Source: Candidatus Rifleibacteriota bacterium
GTDB taxonomy: Bacteria > UBP17 > UBA6191 > JACPRK01
Assembly: GCA_016213865.1 (NCBI GenBank)
Contig: JACQZL010000302.1
Location: forward strand, 1 to 12,415
Length of the DNA stretch: 12,415 bases
Direction: 5' to 3'
In this document: positions 1 through 7,011 of the stretch, in pieces
Numbering within the stretch: position 1 is the stretch's first letter
Layout of the letters: each line of letters begins with the position of its first letter
The notes under the pieces: model-generated
Databases searched by the model: none
What the model was told of the DNA's origin: nothing
Seen by the model: only the letters and a program-made list of their open reading frames with translations
Program-made: the position numbers and the translations under genes

Positions 1-11
1 CCCCCTCCCCA

Positions 12-32
12 CCCTCCCCCGGAGGGGGAGGG
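12..32. repeat. GC-rich perfect palindrome downstream of flippase gene
   Basis: Two 9-base arms (ccctccccc at 12-20 and gggggaggg at 24-32) are separated by a 3-base loop. The same 21-base core occurs in inverted orientation at 10585-10605 inside the Ser/Thr kinase gene, so this is an interspersed REP-like palindrome rather than a one-off. It lies about 25 bases beyond the flippase stop and could act as a 3' stabilising hairpin for that transcript. There is no T-run on the minus side, so a Rho-independent terminator is not supported. Confidence 0.75.
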
Positions 33-57
33 GGCCTGCCCGGCAACCCGCTGGGGT

Positions 58-1548
58 TCATTCGACGGCGGGACCGGTGGCCGCGGCTGGCTTGGCGTCC
101 TTCGGCCGGAGGATCGCGTCGACCACGGTCCGATCGTCGGTGCTCGACAGCAGAAGCGGCCAGGCCAGGAGAGCGAAAACGGCCACGTAGGCACAGGATC
201 CGGCGATCGGGCCCAGGCCGGTGCCCCAGGGCACGACCAGTACCACGGCCGCCAGCGTCACGGGCGCCAGCAGCGAGCGCAGAGCGGGCCCGACGAACTG
301 CCGCGCTCGTGACGAGGCCATGCAGAGCAGCATGTAGACGAGGTAGGCACCCAAAGCCGTCATGGCCGCGCCGTTCTGGGCCAGGTGCGGCTGCAAGAGA
401 GCGTTGCCGGCCACGCTGAAAGCGACCGCTCCGCCCAGGTAGGCCATGTTCACTCGCTCCAGCCCCAGCGAGATCATCAGGTAGTTGGTGATCGTGTAGA
501 GGCAGGCGCCCAGGGTCGTCCAGACGTGGATGGACAGGGTCGCGGCCGACGGTGCGAAGGCCGGCCCGAAGAGGAGCGACACGACCCAGGGGGAGTAGAA
601 GCCGATACACGCCCCGAGCGGCGCGACGTACAGCGCCAGGTACTTGAAGGAGAGCCGGAAGAAGAGGATGCCCTTCTCCGGATCCGCCCGGGCGAACCGT
701 GCCAGCACCGGGAAGACGAGCGGGAAGAAGGCCTCGGGGATGAGCGAGAGGATCTGGCAGAGCTTCTGCGCGACGCCGTAGAGACCCACCGCCGCATGGC
801 CCTGCAACTTCGAGAGCATCACGACGTCGACCCGTACGAAGAGGATCTGCAGCACCGTCATGACCGCCAGCGGCCAGCACCAGTGGAGGATCTCCCTCAT
901 CTGGGTCTTCTCGTAGGGTCCCGTGGCCGTCCCCAGAGGCGCCACCGGCAGGGCCCAGAAGTAGACGGCCGATCGGATGAGCTCCCCGCCGATCAGACAG
1001 GCGAAGAGCTCGGCGTAGCCTCCACCCAGGGCCAGAGCTCCCGCCATCAGGACCAGGGCAGACGCCTGCCCCGCCACGTCTCCCCGGACCACGCGCGGCA
1101 TCTCGAACTGACCCTGGTACCAGCAGATGCACGACTGGTTTACGTTGAACAGCAGGACGTTCGGAAGCGCGAAGACGACCATCCAGAAGGTCAGCTCCGG
1201 CTCATACCCGAGTAGCAACGTGGCCACCGCCGAGATCCCCACCGACACTCCCGCCAGCGCGAGACGCAAGCGGAAGACCCGGCAGAAGAGCGAACGGAAG
1301 GCCTCCTGGCCCTCGCCCACGCGCTGCAGGAGCAGCGACCCCGTTCCCAGATCGGAGAGCACCTGATAGAACAGGTAGTACGCCGTCAACAGGTTGTAGC
1401 GCCCGTAGTCGGCCTGTCCCAGCCGCCGGATGACCCAGATGGCCATCGCGAGCTGCAGGGCCTTGAGCGTCAACCGGCCCATCAGCGTCACGCGGAAATT
1501 GCGTGCCACTGCTGCCAGAGTGCCGCCGCCGGGCTTGGTGGTCTCCAC
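58..1548 (-). CDS. Polysaccharide flippase (Wzx/RfbX-like, MOP superfamily)
   Basis: This is a predicted inner-membrane lipid-linked oligosaccharide flippase of about 496 residues, the usual length for Wzx/PST proteins. The sequence is almost entirely hydrophobic helices, about 12 to 14, with short polar loops. The N-terminal helix is followed by RRLGQADYGRYNLL, the typical 'arlLGpedYGry' signature of this family. A second-half repeat begins near WCWPLAVMTVLQILFVRVDVVMLS, with the characteristic 'D.vmls' segment, and continues to VGLYGVAQKL. The frame stays open upstream to an ATG at 1791, but those codons read through interspersed repeats and have no membrane character. I therefore place the start at GTG 1548, just before the amphipathic N-terminus; ATG 1482 is possible but would cut into the first helix. 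No ribosome-binding site is visible. Neighbouring glycosyltransferase genes on the same strand support a role in surface glycan export. The family is fairly certain; the substrate is unknown. Confidence 0.85.
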   Translation of the reverse strand: METTKPGGGTLAAVARNFRVTLMGRLTLKALQLAMAIWVIRRLGQADYGRYNLLTAYYLFYQVLSDLGTGSLLLQRVGEGQEAFRSLFCRVFRLRLALAGVSVGISAVATLLLGYEPELTFWMVVFALPNVLLFNVNQSCICWYQGQFEMPRVVRGDVAGQASALVLMAGALALGGGYAELFACLIGGELIRSAVYFWALPVAPLGTATGPYEKTQMREILHWCWPLAVMTVLQILFVRVDVVMLSKLQGHAAVGLYGVAQKLCQILSLIPEAFFPLVFPVLARFARADPEKGILFFRLSFKYLALYVAPLGACIGFYSPWVVSLLFGPAFAPSAATLSIHVWTTLGACLYTITNYLMISLGLERVNMAYLGGAVAFSVAGNALLQPHLAQNGAAMTALGAYLVYMLLCMASSRARQFVGPALRSLLAPVTLAAVVLVVPWGTGLGPIAGSCAYVAVFALLAWPLLLSSTDDRTVVDAILRPKDAKPAAATGPAVE

Positions 1549-1556
1549 GAGGGCAG

Positions 1557-1562
1557 AGTATA
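1557..1562 (-). promoter_or_regulatory. Possible -10 box (TATACT) for a near-leaderless flippase transcript
   Basis: TATACT on the minus strand lies 8 bases before the chosen GTG at 1548. A start site about 7 bases downstream would fall near 1550, giving an almost leaderless mRNA. No -35 match is seen 15-19 bases upstream (the sequence there is C-rich), and no Shine-Dalgarno is present. The call is tentative. Confidence 0.3.
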
Positions 1563-1657
1563 CTCGGGCTTGGGGAGCGGGGGCGTTCTGGGGCTGGAGG
1601 GGCTCAGGGTACGAGGCTGAAGGGCCGGGGGGCTGCGTTGCGCAGCAAGGCGCCGTG

Positions 1658-1772
1658 GCGCGGGCCCTCTTCGACAAGCTCAGGACATGCTCGTGGCTCG
1701 CAGAGTCCGTCAGACCGCTTCCCAAGCGGGGGACAAGCCCCCGCGCTACACCACTCACAAAGCCAGTTGCGG
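1658..1772 (+). repeat. Interspersed repeat, copy A, with a nested second repeat
   Basis: The 3' 50 bases (1723-1772) match 5241-5290 at 47 of 50 positions, in the same orientation. This part contains a 7-bp stem, gcggggg/cccccgc, around an ACAAG loop. The 5' edge (gcgcgggccct) also matches copy B. Between them copy A carries 23 extra bases (cttcgacaagctcaggac and following, near 1669-1692), a short motif I recall as very common in intergenic repeats of other GC-rich bacteria; this suggests one repeat inserted in another. A 6-bp hairpin (gctgcg/cgcagc, 1632-1646) lies just outside. Reading through this repeat produces the spurious N-terminal peptide SGVARGLVPRL. Confidence 0.8.
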
Positions 1773-1817
1773 CCCTTAACCCCGGTACCACTGACTTGGC
1801 GGTACTTCATGTTCCTA

Positions 1818-1905
1818 CTGGAGCTTTGCTCCAGACCTCACCAAGGGCGATGCTCACCCCTGGGCCCCGCAATCATCGCGGGTTCCAAGGGATGCAATCC
1901 CTTGG
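1818..1905. repeat. Tandem cluster of short perfect hairpins
   Basis: Three perfect stem-loops lie within 88 bases. They are ctggagc-TTT-gctccag (1818-1834), cccgc-7nt-gcggg (1866-1882) and ccaaggga-TGCAA-tcccttgg (1885-1905). A fourth, imperfect one (ccaaggg/cccctgg, 1841-1863) fills the space between the first two. Stem sequences differ while the spacing is regular, which resembles the multi-hairpin intergenic repeats found in many GC-rich genomes. Function is unknown; mRNA processing or stabilisation between the glycosyltransferase and flippase coding regions is one option. Confidence 0.65.
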
Positions 1906-1986
1906 TCGGGGTTCGGTGGCGAAGCTCCCGATTGGCAAAATGGTACAACCATAAGAGTTCTTAATCATGGGTATTGCACCTAACAC

Positions 1987-3153
1987 CTACCCCCGCGCCA
2001 CACGCCGATACACCCCCACCGTGCGCCGCGCCGTCTCTCGCCACGAGAAGCGGCCCGCGCGCGCGAGGCCTCGCCGGCCAAGGTCGGCTCGCGCCCCGGG
2101 ATCGGTCAGCACGGCCGCCATCGACTCGGCGAAGCGTTCGGCGGTCAGCGGCTGCGGGACCAGCACGCACGCGTCGCCCGCCACTTCGGGGATCGACGAG
2201 ACACTCGACGCCACGACGGGCGTCCCGCAGGCCATCGCTTCCAGCACCGGCAGGCCGAATCCCTCGTAGGCTGACGGGAAGACGAAGAGCTCGGCGCCCT
2301 GGTAGAGGGCGACCAGGTCGTCGCCGGAGACGTAGCCGGTCAGAGTAACCGACCGCTCCAGATCCGCGCCCCGGCATGCCTTCTGCACCGTCGCGAGGCC
2401 CCAGTCCTTGCTCCCGGCGATGACGAGCGTGAGCTGGGCCGGGAGCCCCGCTCGTCTCCGGCAGAGTTCGAAGGCCTCGACCAGCATCGGGAAGTTCTTG
2501 CGCGGCTCGATCGAGCTGACGCCGAGGACGTAGGGACAGCGCACACCCAGCCGCGCGAGGGCCGCTTCCAGGGCCGCTGCATCCGGCGGGGGACGGTAGG
2601 CGGGTGCGGCCGCCAGCGGAATGACCTCGATGCGTTCGGCGGGCACGCGGGTCAACCGCAGCAGGTCGTGACGCGAGGCCTCGCTGATGGTGATGATGGC
2701 CGCGGCAAAGCGGAAGGTGAAGGGCATCCAGCGCGTGTAGTAGAACCACGACGGCCACGAGAAGTCGCCCGGAAAGAGCGACGGGATGAGGTCGTGGACC
2801 GTCAGCACCACGGGGCACGGCGAGCCCAACGGCGCCGAGTACCCCGGGCAGTGCAGCACGCTGGGCCCCAGCCGGCGGACGTGCGAAGGCACGTGCCACT
2901 GGTCCCAGAGCCAGCGCTGAGGCGTGCGCATGTGCCAGTCGCCCCCGGCGCCAAAGCGGACGACCTCGAGACCCGGTTCCTCGAGGGCCTCCAGCGCGTC
3001 GAGAAGGCAGGCGGTGTAGACCCCGATGCCCGCGCGGTTGCCCGCGGTCGTGCGCGCGTCCACCGCGACGCGCAGCGGGCGGTCCGGAGCACCGCTGCCC
3101 GAGGAGCCGCCTCCCCCTGTTTCCGCCGTGGCTTCCGCCCGTGGCAGGTTCAT
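1987..3153 (-). CDS. Family 4 glycosyltransferase (GT-B fold)
   Basis: This 388-residue cytoplasmic or membrane-associated sugar transferase uses a nucleotide-activated donor to extend a glycan. The N-terminal Rossmann half starts at LRVAVDARTTAGNRAGIGVYT (residues 27-47), a typical GT4 acceptor-side glycine-rich loop, and includes VLTVHDLIPSLFP (116-128). The donor half begins near YVLGVSSIEPRKNFPMLVEAF (208-228), where E216, R218 and K219 match the nucleotide-sugar phosphate-binding 'epRKN' motif. LTGYVSGDDLVALYQGAELFVFPS (271-294) leads into the EX7E signature (E297 and E305) in EGFGLPVLEAMACGTPVV. The start ATG lies inside the stop of the upstream gene (ATGA overlap at 3150-3153), so translation is probably coupled; no separate ribosome-binding site is visible. 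The first 25 residues are low-complexity and polar. The family is clear. The sugar is unknown, though the sequence resembles mannosyl- and rhamnosyltransferases of O-antigen and exopolysaccharide clusters. Confidence 0.93.
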   Translation of the reverse strand: MNLPRAEATAETGGGGSSGSGAPDRPLRVAVDARTTAGNRAGIGVYTACLLDALEALEEPGLEVVRFGAGGDWHMRTPQRWLWDQWHVPSHVRRLGPSVLHCPGYSAPLGSPCPVVLTVHDLIPSLFPGDFSWPSWFYYTRWMPFTFRFAAAIITISEASRHDLLRLTRVPAERIEVIPLAAAPAYRPPPDAAALEAALARLGVRCPYVLGVSSIEPRKNFPMLVEAFELCRRRAGLPAQLTLVIAGSKDWGLATVQKACRGADLERSVTLTGYVSGDDLVALYQGAELFVFPSAYEGFGLPVLEAMACGTPVVASSVSSIPEVAGDACVLVPQPLTAERFAESMAAVLTDPGARADLGRRGLARAGRFSWRETARRTVGVYRRVARG

Positions 3154-5069
3154 CGTTGCGCCCGCGCGGCAGGCCCGGACAGCACCCGGAAGACCTGGTA
3201 GCCCGGGAACTCCTTGGCCAGTTGCAGCCGGCCGCCGAACCGCTCGGGTCGGAGCGTTCCCAGGCGCCGGTCGGCGGGCGTCAGGACGATCCAATCGAGC
3301 TTGAACCGGTCCAGCCACTGGGCAGGCTTGGCGGGCAGGGCCCGGTAGCGCGCCTCGAACTGGGCGGCCACGGACGCGGGCAGCGTCGTCTCGCTCTCGC
3401 TCCGCGCGTAGCGCCAGCCGAGGAAGAAGTAGCGGCCCATCTCCTCGAGCTGTTCGGGACTCGGACAGTAAGCCCCCGCGTTGACCCCGGGTGGGATGCG
3501 GGCTTCGCTCGAGAGACGGCCTCGCACCACCTCTGCCGGGACGTCCAGCAGCCGGTGGCCCAGGAACATCCTCTCCAGCCCCTCGTCGGTCGGGACCAGG
3601 GTGCTGATGGCCCCCGGCACGAAGCGGAAGCAGTGCGTGTGCGCGGTCAACAACGCGTTGAATTCGATCGAGTTCGTCAGGACCACGTCGCCGGCGCAGG
3701 TGTTGGAACCGAGCCAGTCGAGGCAGGCGCCTTGCGGGGCGGGCAGGCGGTGGGCGGCGGCCATCGACGTCGAGTACGTCAGGTGGACGGAGAACCCCCA
3801 CGCGAGCAGGAAGAGCCCCACGAAGCCCACGGCCCGCGACCGTGCCAGTCGGCCCCACCAGCGCGGCGCGGCCATCAAGTTCTGCAGTGCCAGGGCGAGC
3901 GACAGGGCCATCGCCGGATGGACCGCGCGGGTCTCCCAGTGCCACGGCTGCACCGTGTGGCCCGTCAGGAGTTGCGCGTTGAGGCACGCGGCGCCGCCCG
4001 CGATCAGGCTCGCTGCCCACAGATCGACGGCCCTGCGTGCCGACAGGGCGAAGAGCACCGCCGCCACCGCGAGATACTTGAGGCCCTTGGCGAGCCCGGT
4101 GAAGCGGCCGTCCGTCTGCACGAGCCGCATTTTCAGGTCCGCGGCGTAGGGCGCCGTCCAGCTCGAGACGAAGTCGTACCAGAACGGCACGCTCAAAAGG
4201 GCAGTCAGGGCCGCCAACTGGAAGGCGCGCACGAGGAGGGCCCGCCGTCCCTGGGGGTCCGACCCCCATCGCGCTGCGACGTAGATCGCCGTCCCGGCGC
4301 AGAGGAAGGTCCAGTAATAGACGTAGAGGTAGAACAGCACGGCCATCGACCCCGCCGCCGCCCACAACCTGCGAGCGCGACGTTCGCCGTCTTCCAGCCA
4401 GGCGTGGACCGCGCCGAGCGACCAGGCGAAGAAGAGGACGATGAACGACGGGACGTAGAAGCGGCTGTAGTCGAGTGGACGGTGGCCGCCGCCGTAGCTC
4501 GTGAGGTTCGTCCACAGCTCGCCCAGTTGCGAGAACCCCCGTGGCGGGAGGTACGCCAGGAGCGGCTGGCCCAGGAGGACGCCCAGCGCGCCGAGCGTCG
4601 CGACGTCCGGCCGGCACCCCCAACGCCGGAGCACTCGATAGAGGATCAGATAGAAGATCGCCGGGAAGACGAAGTCGCCGGCAATCGCGAGGCGCTCGAC
4701 TGAACCGAGCAGCCGCGCGGCCTGGCCTAGCATCGCGTTCGGCAGCCACCCGAACATCCGCGGCACATCCCGGTGCTCGTACACGTACGGGTCGGCGCAG
4801 CGGAAGAAACCGTCCATCTCGCGGCGCACGAACGCTCCGTAGGTGTTGCACTCGTCGAAACCGAACGACGTGACCCCGGCCGCCACCAGGTTGACGTACG
4901 GCTCGAGGTACCCGCGCTCCCGCTGGACGAGCGGGATGAGCAGGTGCGGCAGTCCGAAGAGGACCGCCACCAGCACGGCCACCAGGATCGGCCGTGCCAG
5001 CAGCCTGCGAGCCACGCCTTCGGCCTGTGGAGCGCTATCGCAAGCGGAGTTCACGTCATCATCTCCCAT
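3150..5069 (-). CDS. Polytopic membrane protein, GT-C glycosyltransferase-like, family not recognised
   Basis: The protein has 639 residues. The first helix (about 24-44, ARPILVAVLVAVLFGLPHLL) is followed by a long polar loop with acidic residues (FGFDECNTYGAFVRREMDGFF). About ten more hydrophobic helices follow, up to about residue 430. The last 200 residues are soluble (from about LPAPQGACLDWLGSNTCAGDVVL to the end). One helix plus an acidic extracytoplasmic loop, a polytopic core and a C-terminal soluble domain is the plan of GT-C enzymes that use polyprenyl-phosphate sugars, but I see no diagnostic family motif, so this is inference. Several Cys residues in the predicted external parts could form disulfides. 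The start is ATG 5069; the frame runs further upstream only through an interspersed repeat. A sigma70-type promoter precedes this start. The gene overlaps the following glycosyltransferase by 4 bases, so the two form one translational unit. Confidence 0.75.
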   Translation of the reverse strand: MGDDDVNSACDSAPQAEGVARRLLARPILVAVLVAVLFGLPHLLIPLVQRERGYLEPYVNLVAAGVTSFGFDECNTYGAFVRREMDGFFRCADPYVYEHRDVPRMFGWLPNAMLGQAARLLGSVERLAIAGDFVFPAIFYLILYRVLRRWGCRPDVATLGALGVLLGQPLLAYLPPRGFSQLGELWTNLTSYGGGHRPLDYSRFYVPSFIVLFFAWSLGAVHAWLEDGERRARRLWAAAGSMAVLFYLYVYYWTFLCAGTAIYVAARWGSDPQGRRALLVRAFQLAALTALLSVPFWYDFVSSWTAPYAADLKMRLVQTDGRFTGLAKGLKYLAVAAVLFALSARRAVDLWAASLIAGGAACLNAQLLTGHTVQPWHWETRAVHPAMALSLALALQNLMAAPRWWGRLARSRAVGFVGLFLLAWGFSVHLTYSTSMAAAHRLPAPQGACLDWLGSNTCAGDVVLTNSIEFNALLTAHTHCFRFVPGAISTLVPTDEGLERMFLGHRLLDVPAEVVRGRLSSEARIPPGVNAGAYCPSPEQLEEMGRYFFLGWRYARSESETTLPASVAAQFEARYRALPAKPAQWLDRFKLDWIVLTPADRRLGTLRPERFGGRLQLAKEFPGYQVFRVLSGPAARAQR

Positions 5070-5094
5070 CGTCGGATTGGTTGGCGGGGCGACG

Positions 5095-5123
5095 ACACTA
5101 GCACGCGGTCCAGGCGGGATCAA
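5095..5123 (-). promoter_or_regulatory. Sigma70-type promoter of the membrane protein/glycosyltransferase unit
   Basis: On the minus strand, TTGATC (5123-5118) is separated by 17 bases from TAGTGT (5100-5095). Transcription would start near 5088, giving a leader of about 19 bases before ATG 5069. Each hexamer has 4 of 6 consensus bases and spacing is optimal. There is no Shine-Dalgarno in the leader. Confidence 0.55.
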
Positions 5124-5198
5124 CGCGGCAGCGCATCGGGGGTGCGCTCGCAGAACGCGGGGAGGCGCATGACCGGGAGCTCGGTCCAAGGAGTTGTT

Positions 5199-5290
5199 GC
5201 GCGGGCCCTTGTGGCCCGCTCGGGTCGAGTCGCCGCTCCACAAGCGGGGGACAAGCCCCCGCGCTACGCCACTCATAAGGCCAGTTGCGG
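5199..5290 (+). repeat. Interspersed repeat, copy B
   Basis: This copy has the same orientation as copy A and lacks its 23-base nested insert. It contains two perfect stems: gcgggcc-CTTGT-ggcccgc (5201-5219) and gcggggg-ACAAG-cccccgc within 5241-5265. The last 50 bases match copy A at 47 positions. It sits in the 328-base divergent region between the membrane-protein gene and the protease gene, outside both predicted promoters. Apart from this repeat and the promoters I see nothing further in that region. Confidence 0.8.
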
Positions 5291-5336
5291 TTGTTGACCC
5301 ATGAGCCAGCATCGCTCTCAGCCCCGAGGCCGTGGC

Positions 5337-5365
5337 TTGACGCTTGCCAGGTGCGACTTCATAAT
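5337..5365 (+). promoter_or_regulatory. Sigma70-type promoter of the protease gene
   Basis: TTGACG (5337-5342) is followed after 17 bases by CATAAT (5360-5365). Each hexamer matches 5 of 6 consensus bases at optimal spacing, the best promoter in the window. A start near 5372 gives a leader of about 26 bases before ATG 5398. No strong Shine-Dalgarno is visible in that leader. Confidence 0.7.
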
Positions 5366-5397
5366 CTCTCCACGTTCGTACGTCTCGCTCATTTGCC

Positions 5398-6981
5398 ATG
5401 ATCCGCCGACTTGCAGCGCTCACCCTCCTGGCCGTGATGGCCACCGTGGCCCCGGTCCACGCGCAGGACCAGCCTATCTCTCGCCGCGAGAAGCTCTCTC
5501 CGGCCCTGCAGAAGGCGTTGAAGTCCGGGGCCCGGAGCGTGCGCGTCCTGGTGCGGATGCGGGGTCATCGCGGCGCGGCCCCCGTGGCCAATCTGACCGG
5601 CGCGCCGGCCGCCATGCAGTTGGCGGTCCGTCGCGACGAGGCCCGGCAGGCGGCGGCTTCCCTGCTCGAATACCTTCAGTCTTCGGCCTCCGAGACCCGT
5701 TCGTTGCCGGCGGCACCGGGTAGCCCACGGGCCTCCGAAACCGCGCGCGCGGATGCCGGCCGGCCGACGCAGCTCTGGATCGCCAACTCCGTCTGCCTCG
5801 AGGCGTCCGCCCGGACGCTCGACGAGCTGGCCGCCCGGCCCGACGTCGCGGGCATCTATCAGGACGTGCGGATCCAGGCGATCCCTCGAGGCGAGCTGGT
5901 CCGCGGCGGCGCCGCCGACGCGGCTGCGGCCGAGGCCGGTGCGCAACTCTGGGGACTCGAAAAAGTCGGGGCCGCGCGGGTCTGGAACGTCCACGGCTTG
6001 CGCGGCGAGGGGATCGCCGTCGGCCACATCGACACGGGCGTCGACGCGAGCCACCCCGCGATGGTCGGGAAGGTCCTCCGGTTCAAGGACTTCGTCAACG
6101 GCCGGGCCGAGCCCTATGATGACGACGGTCACGGGACGCACACTGCGGGCACGCTCTGCGGCAGCGGGCTCGGCGTCGCACCGGCAGCAAAGCTGATCGT
6201 CGCCAAGGCCCTCGACTCGACCGGCACCGGGATGCTCAGCACCCTCCTGGCGGCCATGCAGTGGATGCTCGATCCCGACGGCGACCCCGCGACGCACGAC
6301 GCCCCCGTCTGTGTCAGCAACTCCTGGGGTATCGAACGCAAGGCGATGACCGACCTCGGCGCCGAGGAGACGTTCTTCTGGGACGCGGTGCAGGCCTGGC
6401 GGGATGCCGGGACCCTGCCGCTCTTCGCCGCGGGCAACACCGGCGCGGGCACCGAGGTTGTTCCGGGGGTCTACCCGATCGCGCTGGCCGTCGGGGCCAC
6501 GGATGCTCTGGACGGCTCGCCGGCCTACTCCGCCGGCGGTCCCTCCACCTGGAACGGCCTGACCCGCATCAAGCCCGACTTGTGCGCTCCGGGTGCGGCC
6601 ATCGTGAGCGCCGTCCCGGGTGGAAAGATGCAGTCCCTGAACGGTACTTCGATGGCGTGTCCTCACGTTGCGGGCGTCGTCGCTCTCGTCAAGCAGGCCC
6701 GCCCCTCGGTCACGCTCTCCGAACTGGGGCAGATCCTGCGGTCGACCTTGACCGACCTGGGCCCGGCGGGCGCTGACGAGCGGTTCGGAGCCGGCCAGAT
6801 CGACGCGATGGCCGCGGTGAACCGAGCCTTGAGCCTTCCTTCGCCCGGATCGTCTCACGCGGGCGGCGCGTCGACGCCTGCTCCGACCCCGGAGGCCGCT
6901 CGACAGAAGATCTCCGGCGGCCTGGTGGGGTTGCTGCTGGGGCTCGCGGCCCTGATGGGCCTGGCGCTGCTGGCAAGCTGA
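5398..6981 (+). CDS. Secreted subtilisin-like serine protease (S8 family) with C-terminal membrane anchor
   Basis: This 527-residue endopeptidase is exported by Sec. Residues 1-22 form a signal peptide (MIRRLAALTLLAVMATVAPVHA, cleavage after AHA-like VHA). Residues about 45-160 look like an I9-type prodomain (SVRVLVRMRG, ending LDELAARPDVAGIYQDVRI). The catalytic domain runs from about 185 to 478. It carries Asp212 in HIDTGVD, His245 in DDDGHGTHTAG, the oxyanion Asn347 in FAAGNTG and Ser418 in NGTSMACPHVAG, so the triad is complete. A Pro/Ser/Thr/Ala-rich linker (480-502) leads to a single hydrophobic helix at the extreme C-terminus (SGGLVGLLLGLAALMGLALLAS), suggesting a membrane-tethered periplasmic or surface enzyme. 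Unlike GlyGly-CTERM proteins it has no basic tail after the helix. It is a single-gene unit behind a good promoter and converges on the hybrid kinase gene. Family assignment is very secure; the substrate is unknown. Confidence 0.96.
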   Translation: MIRRLAALTLLAVMATVAPVHAQDQPISRREKLSPALQKALKSGARSVRVLVRMRGHRGAAPVANLTGAPAAMQLAVRRDEARQAAASLLEYLQSSASETRSLPAAPGSPRASETARADAGRPTQLWIANSVCLEASARTLDELAARPDVAGIYQDVRIQAIPRGELVRGGAADAAAAEAGAQLWGLEKVGAARVWNVHGLRGEGIAVGHIDTGVDASHPAMVGKVLRFKDFVNGRAEPYDDDGHGTHTAGTLCGSGLGVAPAAKLIVAKALDSTGTGMLSTLLAAMQWMLDPDGDPATHDAPVCVSNSWGIERKAMTDLGAEETFFWDAVQAWRDAGTLPLFAAGNTGAGTEVVPGVYPIALAVGATDALDGSPAYSAGGPSTWNGLTRIKPDLCAPGAAIVSAVPGGKMQSLNGTSMACPHVAGVVALVKQARPSVTLSELGQILRSTLTDLGPAGADERFGAGQIDAMAAVNRALSLPSPGSSHAGGASTPAPTPEAARQKISGGLVGLLLGLAALMGLALLAS

Positions 6982-6982
6982 G

Positions 6983-7011
6983 GCCGGGGGACAGGGGGGG
7001 GGAACCCCGGC
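6983..7011. terminator. Possible bidirectional hairpin between convergent genes
   Basis: Arms gccgggg (6983-6989) and ccccggc (7005-7011) pair perfectly around a 15-base loop containing a run of eight G. The structure fills the 30-base gap between the protease stop and the hybrid-kinase stop. No T-run follows on either side, so it is at best a weak or factor-assisted terminator. Confidence 0.4.

Larger units (their letters stand above)
1549..1986. other. 438-base intergenic region filled with repeats
   Basis: This is the gap between the glycosyltransferase stop and the flippase start. It holds the nested repeat (1658-1772), a hairpin cluster (1818-1905 and flanks) and an AT-richer stretch at about 1935-1985. 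No open frame here has plausible coding content. No clear intrinsic terminator was found, so it is open whether the flippase is co-transcribed with the two upstream genes or has its own promoter. Confidence 0.7.

Noticed and set aside
3141..4703. 520-residue plus-strand frame opposite the membrane protein
   Set aside because: The composition is E/R/G/Q-rich without domains, and the minus strand carries the hydrophobic helix pattern of a real membrane protein.
3154..4851. Extended reading frame upstream of the glycosyltransferase ATG
   Set aside because: It is an Arg/Pro-rich antidomain translation in another frame of the membrane-protein gene. The GT4 fold starts at LRVAVDAR and the ATGA overlap gives a natural start at 3153.
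5389..6858. 489-residue minus-strand frame opposite the protease
   Set aside because: The plus strand has a signal peptide, complete subtilase triad and promoter; the minus frame is R/G/D-rich shadow sequence.
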